From Chloroflexota bacterium (GTDB lineage: Bacteria; Chloroflexota; UBA5177; JANWHV01), in assembly GCA_025450255.1 (NCBI GenBank), contig JANWHV010000214.1:1-5219 (forward strand): a stretch of 5,219 nt of DNA. Direction: 5' to 3'. Positions within the stretch are counted from its first letter, which is position 1, and each line of letters begins with the position of its first letter. Below the pieces are notes generated by a model. The model did not search any database, had not been told where the DNA came from, and saw only the letters and a program-made list of their open reading frames with translations. Made by a program: the position numbers and the translations under genes. Of this stretch, positions 1 through 5,219 are shown in pieces.

Positions 1-43
1 CTGCGTGCTCTGGCATACTATGTCCTGATCACACAGAAAGCCT

Positions 44-48
44 GGAGG
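44..48 (+). promoter_or_regulatory. Ribosome binding site of the FAD oxidoreductase gene
   Basis: GGAGG lies 4 nt before the ATG at 53. It supports that ATG, which also places the dinucleotide-binding strand at the expected distance from the N-terminus. The spacing is short but matches the regulator gene in this window. Confidence 0.7.
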
Positions 49-52
49 CCTC

Positions 53-1312
53 ATGCTCGAGTCTGCCGCTGGACTGCGCCACGTCATCATCGGTAACGGA
101 GTCGCCGGTACCATCTGCGCCGAAACGCTGCGCAAGCTGGATCCGACGAGCGACGTTACGCTGATCGGCGGCGAGCCCTATCCACTCTACAACCGTGTCT
201 CCCTGCCGCCCTTTCTCAAGGGTAAGGCCCTGGAGAAAAAGGTCATTATGCGGACCGTGGAAGGGCATGAGCAGAAGGGTATCAAGCTGCACCTTGATAC
301 ATGGGTGAATAGTGTGTGCGCCACTGATAAGGTTGTGTACGCGGAAGGCGGCGCCGCGTTCCCCTACGATCGGCTCCTGGTGGCGACGGGCGGCAGGCCG
401 CGTCTCCCTGCCCTACCAGGCGTGGCCGGCACCAGCGGCATCTTCAACTTCCAGACGCTTGACGATACAAAGGCCATCATTGCCCAGTCGGAGCACGTCA
501 CCCGCGCGATCGTATTCGGCGGCAGCTATATTGCCTATGAGCTTGCGGAGGCGCTCTCCGAGCGTGGGCTTGAGGTGACCTGGATAATGCGCGGTCCGCG
601 CTTCCTGCACCGCATACTCGACGCGGAGGGCGGCGCCGTGGTGGACGCGATTGCCTCGGGGCATGGCGTAAGAATGTTGTGCAACGACAGTGTCGCCGCG
701 GTTCAGAGCGCGGACGGCAAGATCACCGGCGTTACCACCGTGAACGGAAAGCACGTCGAGACTGGTATGCTCTGCTGCGGCCTTGGCTTTGACTACAACA
801 CGGAGATGCTCGCCGGCACCGGCGTTCGCCTGAACCAGGCGATCATCGCCGACGAGTTTCTGCGCACCGCCGACCCGCGTATATTCGCCGCCGGAGATGT
901 GGCGGAGGCGAAAAACCTGGTTACCGGCCAGCATGAGGTCATGGGCACCTGGGACAGCGCTACCACGCACGGGCGGCTGGCGGCGCGGAACATGCTCGGC
1001 GAAGGCGTGCCCTTTGACGATCCTTCCGTCTACACCAGCACCATGTTCCACACCAAGATGCGCGTGGTTGGCCGCGTGCCACATCATACCGACGCCGACT
1101 ATTCCGCCATCTCGCAGACTGATATTGCCCGTCAGACACACTTCAAGCTGCTCTTCGAGCGGGATGTATTGGTCGGCGCCGTGGCGATTGGCGTCATGCC
1201 GCGGCGAGCTGAACTGTTGCACCTGATCCGTGACCGCGAGCCGGTACTCGACAAGCACCGCTTGCTCTCGCCCGACGTGAAGAGCGCCGCTCCGGAGCCC
1301 GAAGCCGAGTAG
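53..1312 (+). CDS. FAD/NAD(P)-dependent oxidoreductase, NirB N-terminal/rubredoxin reductase-like
   Basis: A 419-aa soluble flavoprotein of the pyridine nucleotide-disulfide reductase superfamily, predicted to pass electrons between NAD(P)H and an unknown acceptor via FAD. Seen: the FAD-binding Rossmann motif GNGVAG (residues 14-19), YNRVSLP (46-52) as in NirB-type proteins, ATGGRP (111-116), a second nucleotide-binding motif GGSYIAYE (156-163), and the FAD-ribityl motif IFAAGDVAE (277-285). A C-terminal dimerisation-like region (about 325-405) and a short acidic tail follow. The NAD(P) motif reads GxSxxA rather than the usual GxGxxG; mercuric reductases have a comparable variant, so it need not be inactive. 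There is no CxxxxC redox disulfide, no Fe-S cluster domain and no sirohaem domain, so it is not a full nitrite reductase. GGAGG supports the start. It may be the last gene of an operon entering from the left, which is not visible. Family is confident; substrate is unknown. Confidence 0.9.
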   Translation: MLESAAGLRHVIIGNGVAGTICAETLRKLDPTSDVTLIGGEPYPLYNRVSLPPFLKGKALEKKVIMRTVEGHEQKGIKLHLDTWVNSVCATDKVVYAEGGAAFPYDRLLVATGGRPRLPALPGVAGTSGIFNFQTLDDTKAIIAQSEHVTRAIVFGGSYIAYELAEALSERGLEVTWIMRGPRFLHRILDAEGGAVVDAIASGHGVRMLCNDSVAAVQSADGKITGVTTVNGKHVETGMLCCGLGFDYNTEMLAGTGVRLNQAIIADEFLRTADPRIFAAGDVAEAKNLVTGQHEVMGTWDSATTHGRLAARNMLGEGVPFDDPSVYTSTMFHTKMRVVGRVPHHTDADYSAISQTDIARQTHFKLLFERDVLVGAVAIGVMPRRAELLHLIRDREPVLDKHRLLSPDVKSAAPEPEAE

Positions 1313-1347
1313 TCCTCGCCAGGTTGCCCGACATACTATTTGCGCCT

Positions 1348-2877
1348 CTACATGGATCGCCCGGCTGAGGCCTCGCGCGTTTGCGCGCGGATCACCTGCC
1401 CAAGCCGCCGCAAACCCTCATCAATCTTCCGCTCGTCGAGACCGGTGAACCCCATCACCAATGACGTAGCTAGCGAAGGGCTGAGGTAGTAGGGTCGAGC
1501 CGGGTACACACCGACTCCAACCGCCGCCGCTCGCTCCACCAACTCCTCGACCGGCAGCGCCGCGCGTAATGTCACCATGGTGTGCAATCCCGTCCCTGTC
1601 GTCGGTGGCATGGCCAGGTCGCCCAACTCGCGCTGCAGCGCCGCGACGAATGTGTCGTGGCGTGACTGATAGATCAAACGCATCGCGCGCAGATGGCGCT
1701 CGAAATGACCTTCGTCAAAGAAATCGGCCAAAACCTGTTGCTCGAGCGTGGCGGTATAGCGATCGCTCAGCCATTTGGCGGTGCTCACGGCGTGTACCAG
1801 GCTGGGCGGCAATACCAGGTAGCCCATGCGCAGTGAGGGGAACAATACCTTGGAAAAGGTGCCGATATACACGACCGTGTGCGACGTATCCAGCCCTTGC
1901 AGCGCCTCTACCGGCCGCCCGGAGTACCTGAATTCACTATCATAATCATCCTCAAGTATCAGTGCGCCGTGCTCCCTCGCCCACCGAAGCAACGCCAGCC
2001 GCCGCGGCAAGCTCAACACCGCGCCGGTCGGGAACTGGTGGGACGGCGTAACGTACAACAGCCTGGGCGATGCGCCGGCCGCCGCCCGGTCCAGGTCGTC
2101 GGTAACCAGGCCCGAGGCGTCCACCGGTACCGGCAGCAGGCGCGAGCCTTGCGCGGTGAAGGCGCGGCGGGCGCCCAGATAACCCGGCTCTTCGAGCATC
2201 ACGGCATCGCCCGGGTCCAGGCACACGCGCGCGAGCAAGTCAAGCGCCTGCTGCGATCCGTTGACGATCAATATCTGTTCAGGGGTGCAGCGAACCGCGC
2301 GCGCGCGCCTGAGGTACTCGGCGAGCGAGACGCGCAAGGCCTCCACGCCGTTGCTCGGCGCGTAGCCAAATTGAATGAGATCGCGTGAGCGCAAGCGGCG
2401 GCCAAGCAGCCGTCGCCAAAGGTCGGTGGGAAAGTGATCGATCGCCGGCCGGCCATCGCGAAAATCGTAGGGCAGCCGTGCTGAAACGGGCGGCTGCATC
2501 TCGTCGACCACGCCGTGGATAGCCCGACGCGCCCAGGTCGAGAGCGGTGGCACGACATCCTCAGGCGGAGCCGACGTCCGCGCCGCGTGCCTCATGCCCC
2601 GCGGCGTTTGGTACAGATCATCCGGTGGCGCGGCGCATACAAAGGTTCCCGAGCCCATTCGCGCCGTAATGTAGCCCTCGGCCAAAAGCTGATCGTACGC
2701 GCTCGTAACCGTGTTTCGCGAGAGCGTCATCTGCGCCGCGAGCGCGCGGGTGGAAGGCATGCGACTGCCTCCGACCAGCCTGCCTTCCAGGATTGCCAGG
2801 CGCAACTGCGTGTAGAGCTGGCGATGTAGCGGCAGACCGCCCTGGTCGTCGATGGATACCGGCAGCTCGATCGACAC
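1348..2877 (-). CDS. MocR/PdxR-family GntR transcriptional regulator with aminotransferase-like domain
   Basis: A 509-aa PLP-dependent transcription factor of the MocR subfamily (GabR, PdxR, TauR type). Residues 15-80 form the GntR winged helix: PLHRQLYTQLR, then SRMPSTRALAAQ, a recognition helix around SRNTVTSAYDQL (53-64) and the wing GYITARMGSGTFV. A linker (about 82-135) leads to a fold-type I aminotransferase domain to the C-terminus. Its PLP residues are visible: Y233 in EPGY, the VTPSHQFPTG block (276-285), D310 and Y312 in EDDYDSEFRY, Schiff-base lysine K343 in GTFSK, R350, and R461 in ARPYY at the position that holds substrate carboxylates in GabR. All align with GabR at a near-constant offset. 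The length is typical. The GTG start is set by a GGGAGG site. It converges on the oxidoreductase and is divergent from a small gene, and family habit suggests autoregulation plus control of a divergent gene. No pdxST, gabT or taurine gene is present, so the effector is unknown. Confidence 0.93.
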   Translation of the reverse strand: MSIELPVSIDDQGGLPLHRQLYTQLRLAILEGRLVGGSRMPSTRALAAQMTLSRNTVTSAYDQLLAEGYITARMGSGTFVCAAPPDDLYQTPRGMRHAARTSAPPEDVVPPLSTWARRAIHGVVDEMQPPVSARLPYDFRDGRPAIDHFPTDLWRRLLGRRLRSRDLIQFGYAPSNGVEALRVSLAEYLRRARAVRCTPEQILIVNGSQQALDLLARVCLDPGDAVMLEEPGYLGARRAFTAQGSRLLPVPVDASGLVTDDLDRAAAGASPRLLYVTPSHQFPTGAVLSLPRRLALLRWAREHGALILEDDYDSEFRYSGRPVEALQGLDTSHTVVYIGTFSKVLFPSLRMGYLVLPPSLVHAVSTAKWLSDRYTATLEQQVLADFFDEGHFERHLRAMRLIYQSRHDTFVAALQRELGDLAMPPTTGTGLHTMVTLRAALPVEELVERAAAVGVGVYPARPYYLSPSLATSLVMGFTGLDERKIDEGLRRLGQVIRAQTREASAGRSM

Positions 2878-2881
2878 GAAG

Positions 2882-2887
2882 CCTCCC
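2882..2887 (-). promoter_or_regulatory. Ribosome binding site deciding the GTG start of the MocR regulator
   Basis: Read on the minus strand, GGGAGG stands 4 nt before GTG (2877-2875). This strong Shine-Dalgarno supports GTG as the start; the first residues MSIELPV then lead straight into the winged-helix domain. Confidence 0.7.
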
Positions 2888-2913
2888 TACCACGGCGCCA
2901 CGGTGTATGAATG

Positions 2914-2941
2914 TTGACAATTGGATCCAGTATCTTATGCT
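2914..2941 (+). promoter_or_regulatory. Candidate sigma-70-type promoter, rightward
   Basis: A perfect -35 box TTGACA (2914-2919), a 16-bp spacer and a -10-like TATGCT (2936-2941, 4 of 6 consensus) point rightward, with a start expected near 2948. It would give a leader of about 137 nt to the small ORF at 3085. It overlaps the leftward promoter candidate and a direct repeat. No experimental support can be seen. Confidence 0.45.
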
Positions 2942-2951
2942 GATTTGGATC
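2919..2951. promoter_or_regulatory. Direct-repeat candidate operator for the MocR regulator
   Basis: AATTGGATC (2919-2927) and ATTTGGATC (2943-2951) match at 8 of 9 positions and start 24 bp apart, so they fall on nearly the same face of the helix. They overlap the rightward -35/-10 spacer and start region and the leftward promoter. Direct repeats next to the regulator's own promoter are the known operator style of several MocR proteins such as GabR. Assignment to this regulator is inference. Confidence 0.4.
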
Positions 2952-2958
2952 GTTGCAA
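2929..2958 (-). promoter_or_regulatory. Candidate promoter of the MocR regulator, leftward
   Basis: On the minus strand, TTGCAA (2958-2953) is a plausible -35 with two possible -10 boxes: TAAGAT (2937-2932, 15-bp spacer) or GATACT (2934-2929, 18-bp spacer). Either gives a leader of about 45 nt before the GTG. The elements are weaker than the opposing promoter and share its DNA, so the two polymerases could not both bind at once. Confidence 0.35.
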
Positions 2959-2961
2959 GTG

Positions 2962-2982
2962 CCACTGTTCGGCATACAGTGG
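2962..2982. repeat. 21-bp perfect palindrome, 7-7-7
   Basis: CCACTGT (2962-2968) and ACAGTGG (2976-2982) are exact inverted repeats around a 7-nt centre TCGGCAT. The site lies just upstream of the leftward -35 box and just downstream of the expected rightward transcription start. It could be a dimeric regulator site or a small leader hairpin. A second DNA-binding protein, not necessarily the MocR protein, may use it. Confidence 0.4.
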
Positions 2983-3072
2983 TATTAGCGGTTATGCGCG
3001 GCTCTATTGGCGTAATTGCTCCTGCCGGAGATTGCCCGCCGTGCCCCTGGATGTGTGCCCGCAATACGGATC

Positions 3073-3077
3073 GAGAG
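3073..3077 (+). promoter_or_regulatory. Probable ribosome binding site of the small ORF
   Basis: GAGAG sits 7 nt before the ATG at 3085, a good spacing but a moderate match to the Shine-Dalgarno. It favours this ATG over an in-frame TTG at 3016, which has no comparable site upstream. Confidence 0.4.
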
Positions 3078-3084
3078 TGCAACT

Positions 3085-3327
3085 ATGAACACAAGGCCGT
3101 CTCGTTCACGCCACGATGAGTGTATCGACCGAATCGTTGCGTTGGCCCAGGCCGTCAACCGGCCAATTAGCCGTGAGTACCTGTTGAGCTGTGACGTGCG
3201 CGCCTTGCCTACGCTGCTGGAGTGGCTGAAACGCGGCCAGGGACGTGGCCGCGCGCCGCGAGGAGTGCCGTTTGAACGCACCGCGAGCAACAGTGGCCGG
3301 CGCCAATGGTGGGGCGCCGGCCACTGA
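3085..3327 (+). CDS. Small basic hypothetical protein (80 aa)
   Basis: I do not recognise this protein. Residues 10-50 look like two or three amphipathic helices (HDECIDRIVALAQAVNRP, then SREYLL, then ALPTLLEWLKRG), with cysteines at 13 and 36. The C-terminal 30 residues are rich in Gly and Arg (GQGRGRAPRG) and end in QWWGAGH. There is no signal peptide or membrane segment. In favour: a GAGAG site, GC-leaning third codon positions, a TTGACA promoter upstream, and placement divergent to a MocR regulator and convergent with rho. Against: the last 12 codons lie inside a perfect hairpin and an earlier part inside a second one, so the 3' end may be shaped by RNA structure rather than protein selection. 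A small nucleic-acid-binding or regulatory protein is possible but is a guess. Confidence 0.5.
   Translation: MNTRPSRSRHDECIDRIVALAQAVNRPISREYLLSCDVRALPTLLEWLKRGQGRGRAPRGVPFERTASNSGRRQWWGAGH
3232..3253. repeat. 8-bp perfect inverted repeat (GC-rich hairpin)
   Basis: CGCGGCCA (3232-3239) and TGGCCGCG (3246-3253) pair exactly around a 6-nt loop. It lies within the small ORF and, read leftward, about 40 bp beyond the larger hairpin behind rho. There is no T tract on either side. It could be a second leftward 3'-end structure, or chance in GC-rich DNA. Confidence 0.35.
3291..3326. terminator. Perfect 14-bp stem hairpin between convergent genes, no U tract
   Basis: CAGTGGCCGGCGCC (3291-3304) and its exact complement (3313-3326) flank an 8-nt loop AATGGTGG. 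It starts 13 nt after the rho stop codon and covers the last codons of the opposite small ORF, up to its TGA. It would fold equally well in both transcripts. On the rho side it is followed by TTGCTCG and on the other side by AAAGTATG, so it is not a classical intrinsic terminator. It is best read as a shared bidirectional transcript-end or mRNA-stabilising hairpin. Confidence 0.6.
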
Positions 3328-3338
3328 AAGTATGGTCG

Positions 3339-5213
3339 CTACGACTGCGTGCGCGCCAGCAGTTCCAGAAAGACCTTGTTACTGGGAGTTTTGCTCAAGC
3401 GGTCGATGAATTGTTCGGTCGCTTGAATGGAATTTGCTCCCGCAAGGCGCCTGCGCAGCAGTGTCACCCACTGTAACGTTGTGGGATCGAGGAGAAGCTC
3501 CTCTTTCCTGGTGCTCGATTTATTGATGTCGATCGCCGGGAAGATCCGCCGCTCGGCAAGGGCGCGATCAAGATGCAGCTCCATGTTTCCAGTGCCCTTG
3601 AACTCCTCGTATACCACGTCGTCCAGGCGGCTGCCCGTATCAACCAGGCAGGTCGCGATGATCGTCAAACTACCGCCTTGCTCGATGGCGCGCGCGGCGC
3701 CAAAGATTCTGCGTGCCGTGGTCAGCGCACTGGCGTCCATGCCGCCCGACAGCGTACGGCCGCCTCCTCCCGGGCCAAGGTTGTAGGCACGGGCGAGCCG
3801 CGTGATGCTGTCGAGCAGTACCACGACATCTCTGCCCTGCTCCGCCAACCGTTTGGCCCGTTCGAGCGCCATCTCGGCCAGGTGGCCGTGCCGCTCCACC
3901 TCCTCGTCGAAGCTGGAGGCGAACATAATCGCCTTGGGCAACGACATGCGCAGATCGGTCACTTCCTCTGGCCGTTCGCCCACAAGGCAGAGAATAAGCG
4001 CCGCGTCCGGGTAGTTGGTGATCACGCCCTGGCCGATATGCTTGAGAACGGTGGTCTTTCCCGCCTTCGGCGGCGAAACGATCAGGGCTCGCTGGCCAAA
4101 GCCGACCGGCGCAATGAGATCCAGCATTCTCGTCGTTATCGGCGCTTGCCCGGTTTCGAGCTTGATCATGCGGTCCGGATAAATGGGCGTCAGGTCCTCG
4201 AAGCGCGTGCGCGTCGTCGCCTGGTCGTACGGCACATCGTTGAGGCTGATCACCCGCTCGACCGTTACCGGACCTCGGCCACGCCCAGGGCGCGCCTCGA
4301 GTTGTGCGGTGTCGCCGTTCCGCATGTCGAAGCGGCGAATGTCGCGCACACCGATCAACGGATCGTCATTGCGGTGCCTTAAATCGTCCTCACGGAGGAA
4401 CGCCTCGCCGTTTGGCAAGAAATCGAGCATTCCGTGTACTTCGAACACGGGCATGCGCTGCTGTGGTATGAATTCCACAATCGGCGGTCGCTCGTCGTAG
4501 CTTGGTGGTGGCGCCACGGCGCCGGTACTCACGGTCGCGCCATTTGTGTTCATCTGGCCCGGTCCAATTGGCGCACCCCGTCCGCGGCGGCGGCGGCGTC
4601 GACGGTTCCGCTGATTGTCGCCCGCGTCATTCGGCTGGTTCGGCAGCTGCTGTCCAGGTTGCGAGCGTGGCGTGAAGGGCTGCTGCGGGCGCGGGCCCTG
4701 GGTCGTCCGCTGCTGGCCGGCTGGTCTGAACGTAGCGGGACGGTTTGGACCGGTGTGTTGTGGACGAAACTGTACCGGCGGCTGCCCGGCCGGGTTCCGC
4801 GGCTCCTGGCTCTGCATGTCATCACGCGGAGTTCCCTGGCCGGCTGAAGAGCTCGCATCTATATTGACGGGCTCTGATGTAGTTGCCGGCATTGCTTCAG
4901 CCGCCGGCGCGGCGGCGCGACCACGCCGGAAATGCGCGGGTGCCGCCGCTCCCGTGCCGTTCGCGTTCTGCTCGGCCGCGGGCGGCGTCAGCGGCGCGGT
5001 TTCAGGCGCCGACTGCTCCCGAGCGTTGGCGGCGGGAATGGTCTCAGCTACCGGAGTTTGCGCCGCGGCTCGACGCGCCGGACGCCTTGCCGGCCTGGCG
5101 CTTGGCGAGTCGACGACGGCCGTGGCCGGCGCCCCGCCTATAGACGTCTCTACCGCCCGTGCTGCCTCATGTTGTGCCGCGATAGGCCCACCGGATAGCG
5201 GCGTATCGGCCAC
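3339..5213 (-). CDS. rho: Transcription termination factor Rho, with long disordered N-terminal extension
   Basis: A hexameric RNA-dependent ATPase that ends transcription by pulling on nascent RNA. This 624-aa form compares with 419 aa in E. coli. Residues 1-250 are low complexity: Ala/Pro/Glu first, then Pro/Gln/Asn/Arg, with seven arginines at 204-210 followed by GRG. The usual N-terminal helical domain is not recognisable. Residues 255-325 are the cold-shock-like RNA-binding domain. The ATPase follows: Walker A PPKAGKTT (381-388), catalytic E413 in GERPEEVT, Walker B VVVLLDS with D468, Q-loop GGGGRTLSGG (482-491), R-loop DTGSR (525-529), EEFKGTGN (536-543) and arginine finger R569 in STRKEELL. 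The core is complete. Oddities: the E. coli RNA-binding aromatics F62, Y80 and Y110 read as E270, L286 and P315, and the usual HRPK after the Q-loop reads TTAR. The proposed start is a GTG six bases from the right edge. The frame is open beyond it, so the protein may be longer. Confidence 0.95.
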   Translation of the reverse strand: MADTPLSGGPIAAQHEAARAVETSIGGAPATAVVDSPSARPARRPARRAAAQTPVAETIPAANAREQSAPETAPLTPPAAEQNANGTGAAAPAHFRRGRAAAPAAEAMPATTSEPVNIDASSSAGQGTPRDDMQSQEPRNPAGQPPVQFRPQHTGPNRPATFRPAGQQRTTQGPRPQQPFTPRSQPGQQLPNQPNDAGDNQRNRRRRRRRGRGAPIGPGQMNTNGATVSTGAVAPPPSYDERPPIVEFIPQQRMPVFEVHGMLDFLPNGEAFLREDDLRHRNDDPLIGVRDIRRFDMRNGDTAQLEARPGRGRGPVTVERVISLNDVPYDQATTRTRFEDLTPIYPDRMIKLETGQAPITTRMLDLIAPVGFGQRALIVSPPKAGKTTVLKHIGQGVITNYPDAALILCLVGERPEEVTDLRMSLPKAIMFASSFDEEVERHGHLAEMALERAKRLAEQGRDVVVLLDSITRLARAYNLGPGGGGRTLSGGMDASALTTARRIFGAARAIEQGGSLTIIATCLVDTGSRLDDVVYEEFKGTGNMELHLDRALAERRIFPAIDINKSSTRKEELLLDPTTLQWVTLLRRRLAGANSIQATEQFIDRLSKTPSNKVFLELLARTQS

Positions 5214-5219
5214 GCGTTC

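Noticed and set aside
1..28. Possible C-terminus of an upstream gene (frame ending in TGA at 26-28)
   Set aside because: Only eight codons are visible and another frame stays open to 94. Which of them, if either, codes cannot be decided.
413..1258. 281-aa open frame antisense to the oxidoreductase
   Set aside because: Composition is low in recognisable motifs; it is a shadow of GC-rich third positions. The sense frame carries clear FAD and NAD motifs.
14..1339. CATACTAT repeated at 14-21 and 1332-1339, flanking the oxidoreductase gene
   Set aside because: An 8-bp match with no extension, no terminal inverted repeats and no mobile gene between is consistent with chance.
1313..1347. Gap between convergent stop codons checked for a terminator
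   Set aside because: There is no stem with a U tract in the 35 bases. Transcripts probably overlap here or end by Rho.
2296..2308. 13-nt alternating C/G run, potentially Z-forming
   Set aside because: It encodes an Arg-Ala run in the regulator and is expected at this GC content.
2938..3119. 60-aa frame starting MLIWIVAS with a cysteine cluster (CPPCPWMC), a possible small membrane peptide
   Set aside because: Its ATG lies in the rightward -10 box, before the expected transcript start, with no Shine-Dalgarno, and it overlaps the better-supported ORF at 3085.
2985..3290. 101-aa minus-strand frame across the control region and small ORF
   Set aside because: It is Arg/Ser-rich without a fold-like pattern, has no start signal, and opposes the more plausible plus-strand gene.
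3573..4382. 269-aa open frame antisense to rho
   Set aside because: It lies opposite the most conserved part of Rho, has no family motif and has no convincing ribosome binding site.
4584..4604. CGG-type microsatellite-like run
   Set aside because: It is the codon run for the seven arginines of Rho with mixed CGC/CGT codons, explained by the protein.

Overview
The window is GC-rich bacterial DNA holding four genes in strictly alternating orientation (+ - + -). None is a phage, transposon, CRISPR or defence gene. The host cannot be named from the sequence. High GC, GTG starts and a Rho factor with a long Ala/Pro/Arg-rich N-terminal tail fit a high-GC lineage such as Chloroflexota or Actinomycetota. 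That assignment is inference only.

Layout. 53-1312 (+) encodes a pyridine nucleotide-disulfide-type FAD/NAD(P) oxidoreductase resembling the N-terminal module of NirB nitrite reductase and rubredoxin reductases. It converges, across a 35-bp gap with no terminator hairpin, on 1348-2877 (-), a MocR/PdxR-type GntR regulator (winged helix plus PLP-binding aminotransferase fold). A roughly 200-bp divergent control region (2878-3084) follows. It holds overlapping promoter-like elements on both strands, a 9-bp direct repeat (8/9 identical) at 24-bp spacing, and a perfect 7-7-7 palindrome. 3085-3327 (+) is a probable small basic protein of unknown function (80 aa). It converges on rho (3339-5213, -), and a perfect 14-bp stem hairpin lies between the two stop-codon regions. 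The rho reading frame is still open at the right edge, so its true start may lie outside.

How they relate. No operon is visible. The MocR protein is likely autoregulated, and the small gene divergent to it is its most obvious candidate target by position. Rho is an independent housekeeping unit.

Most notable points. The Rho protein keeps the whole ATPase and translocation core but has lost three of the four aromatic residues that bind RNA in the E. coli primary site, and it has a roughly 250-residue low-complexity tail with a seven-arginine run in place of the usual N-terminal helical domain. Next are the U-tract-less hairpin at the rho 3' end and the structured divergent operator region. 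I did not find a clear new multi-gene system.
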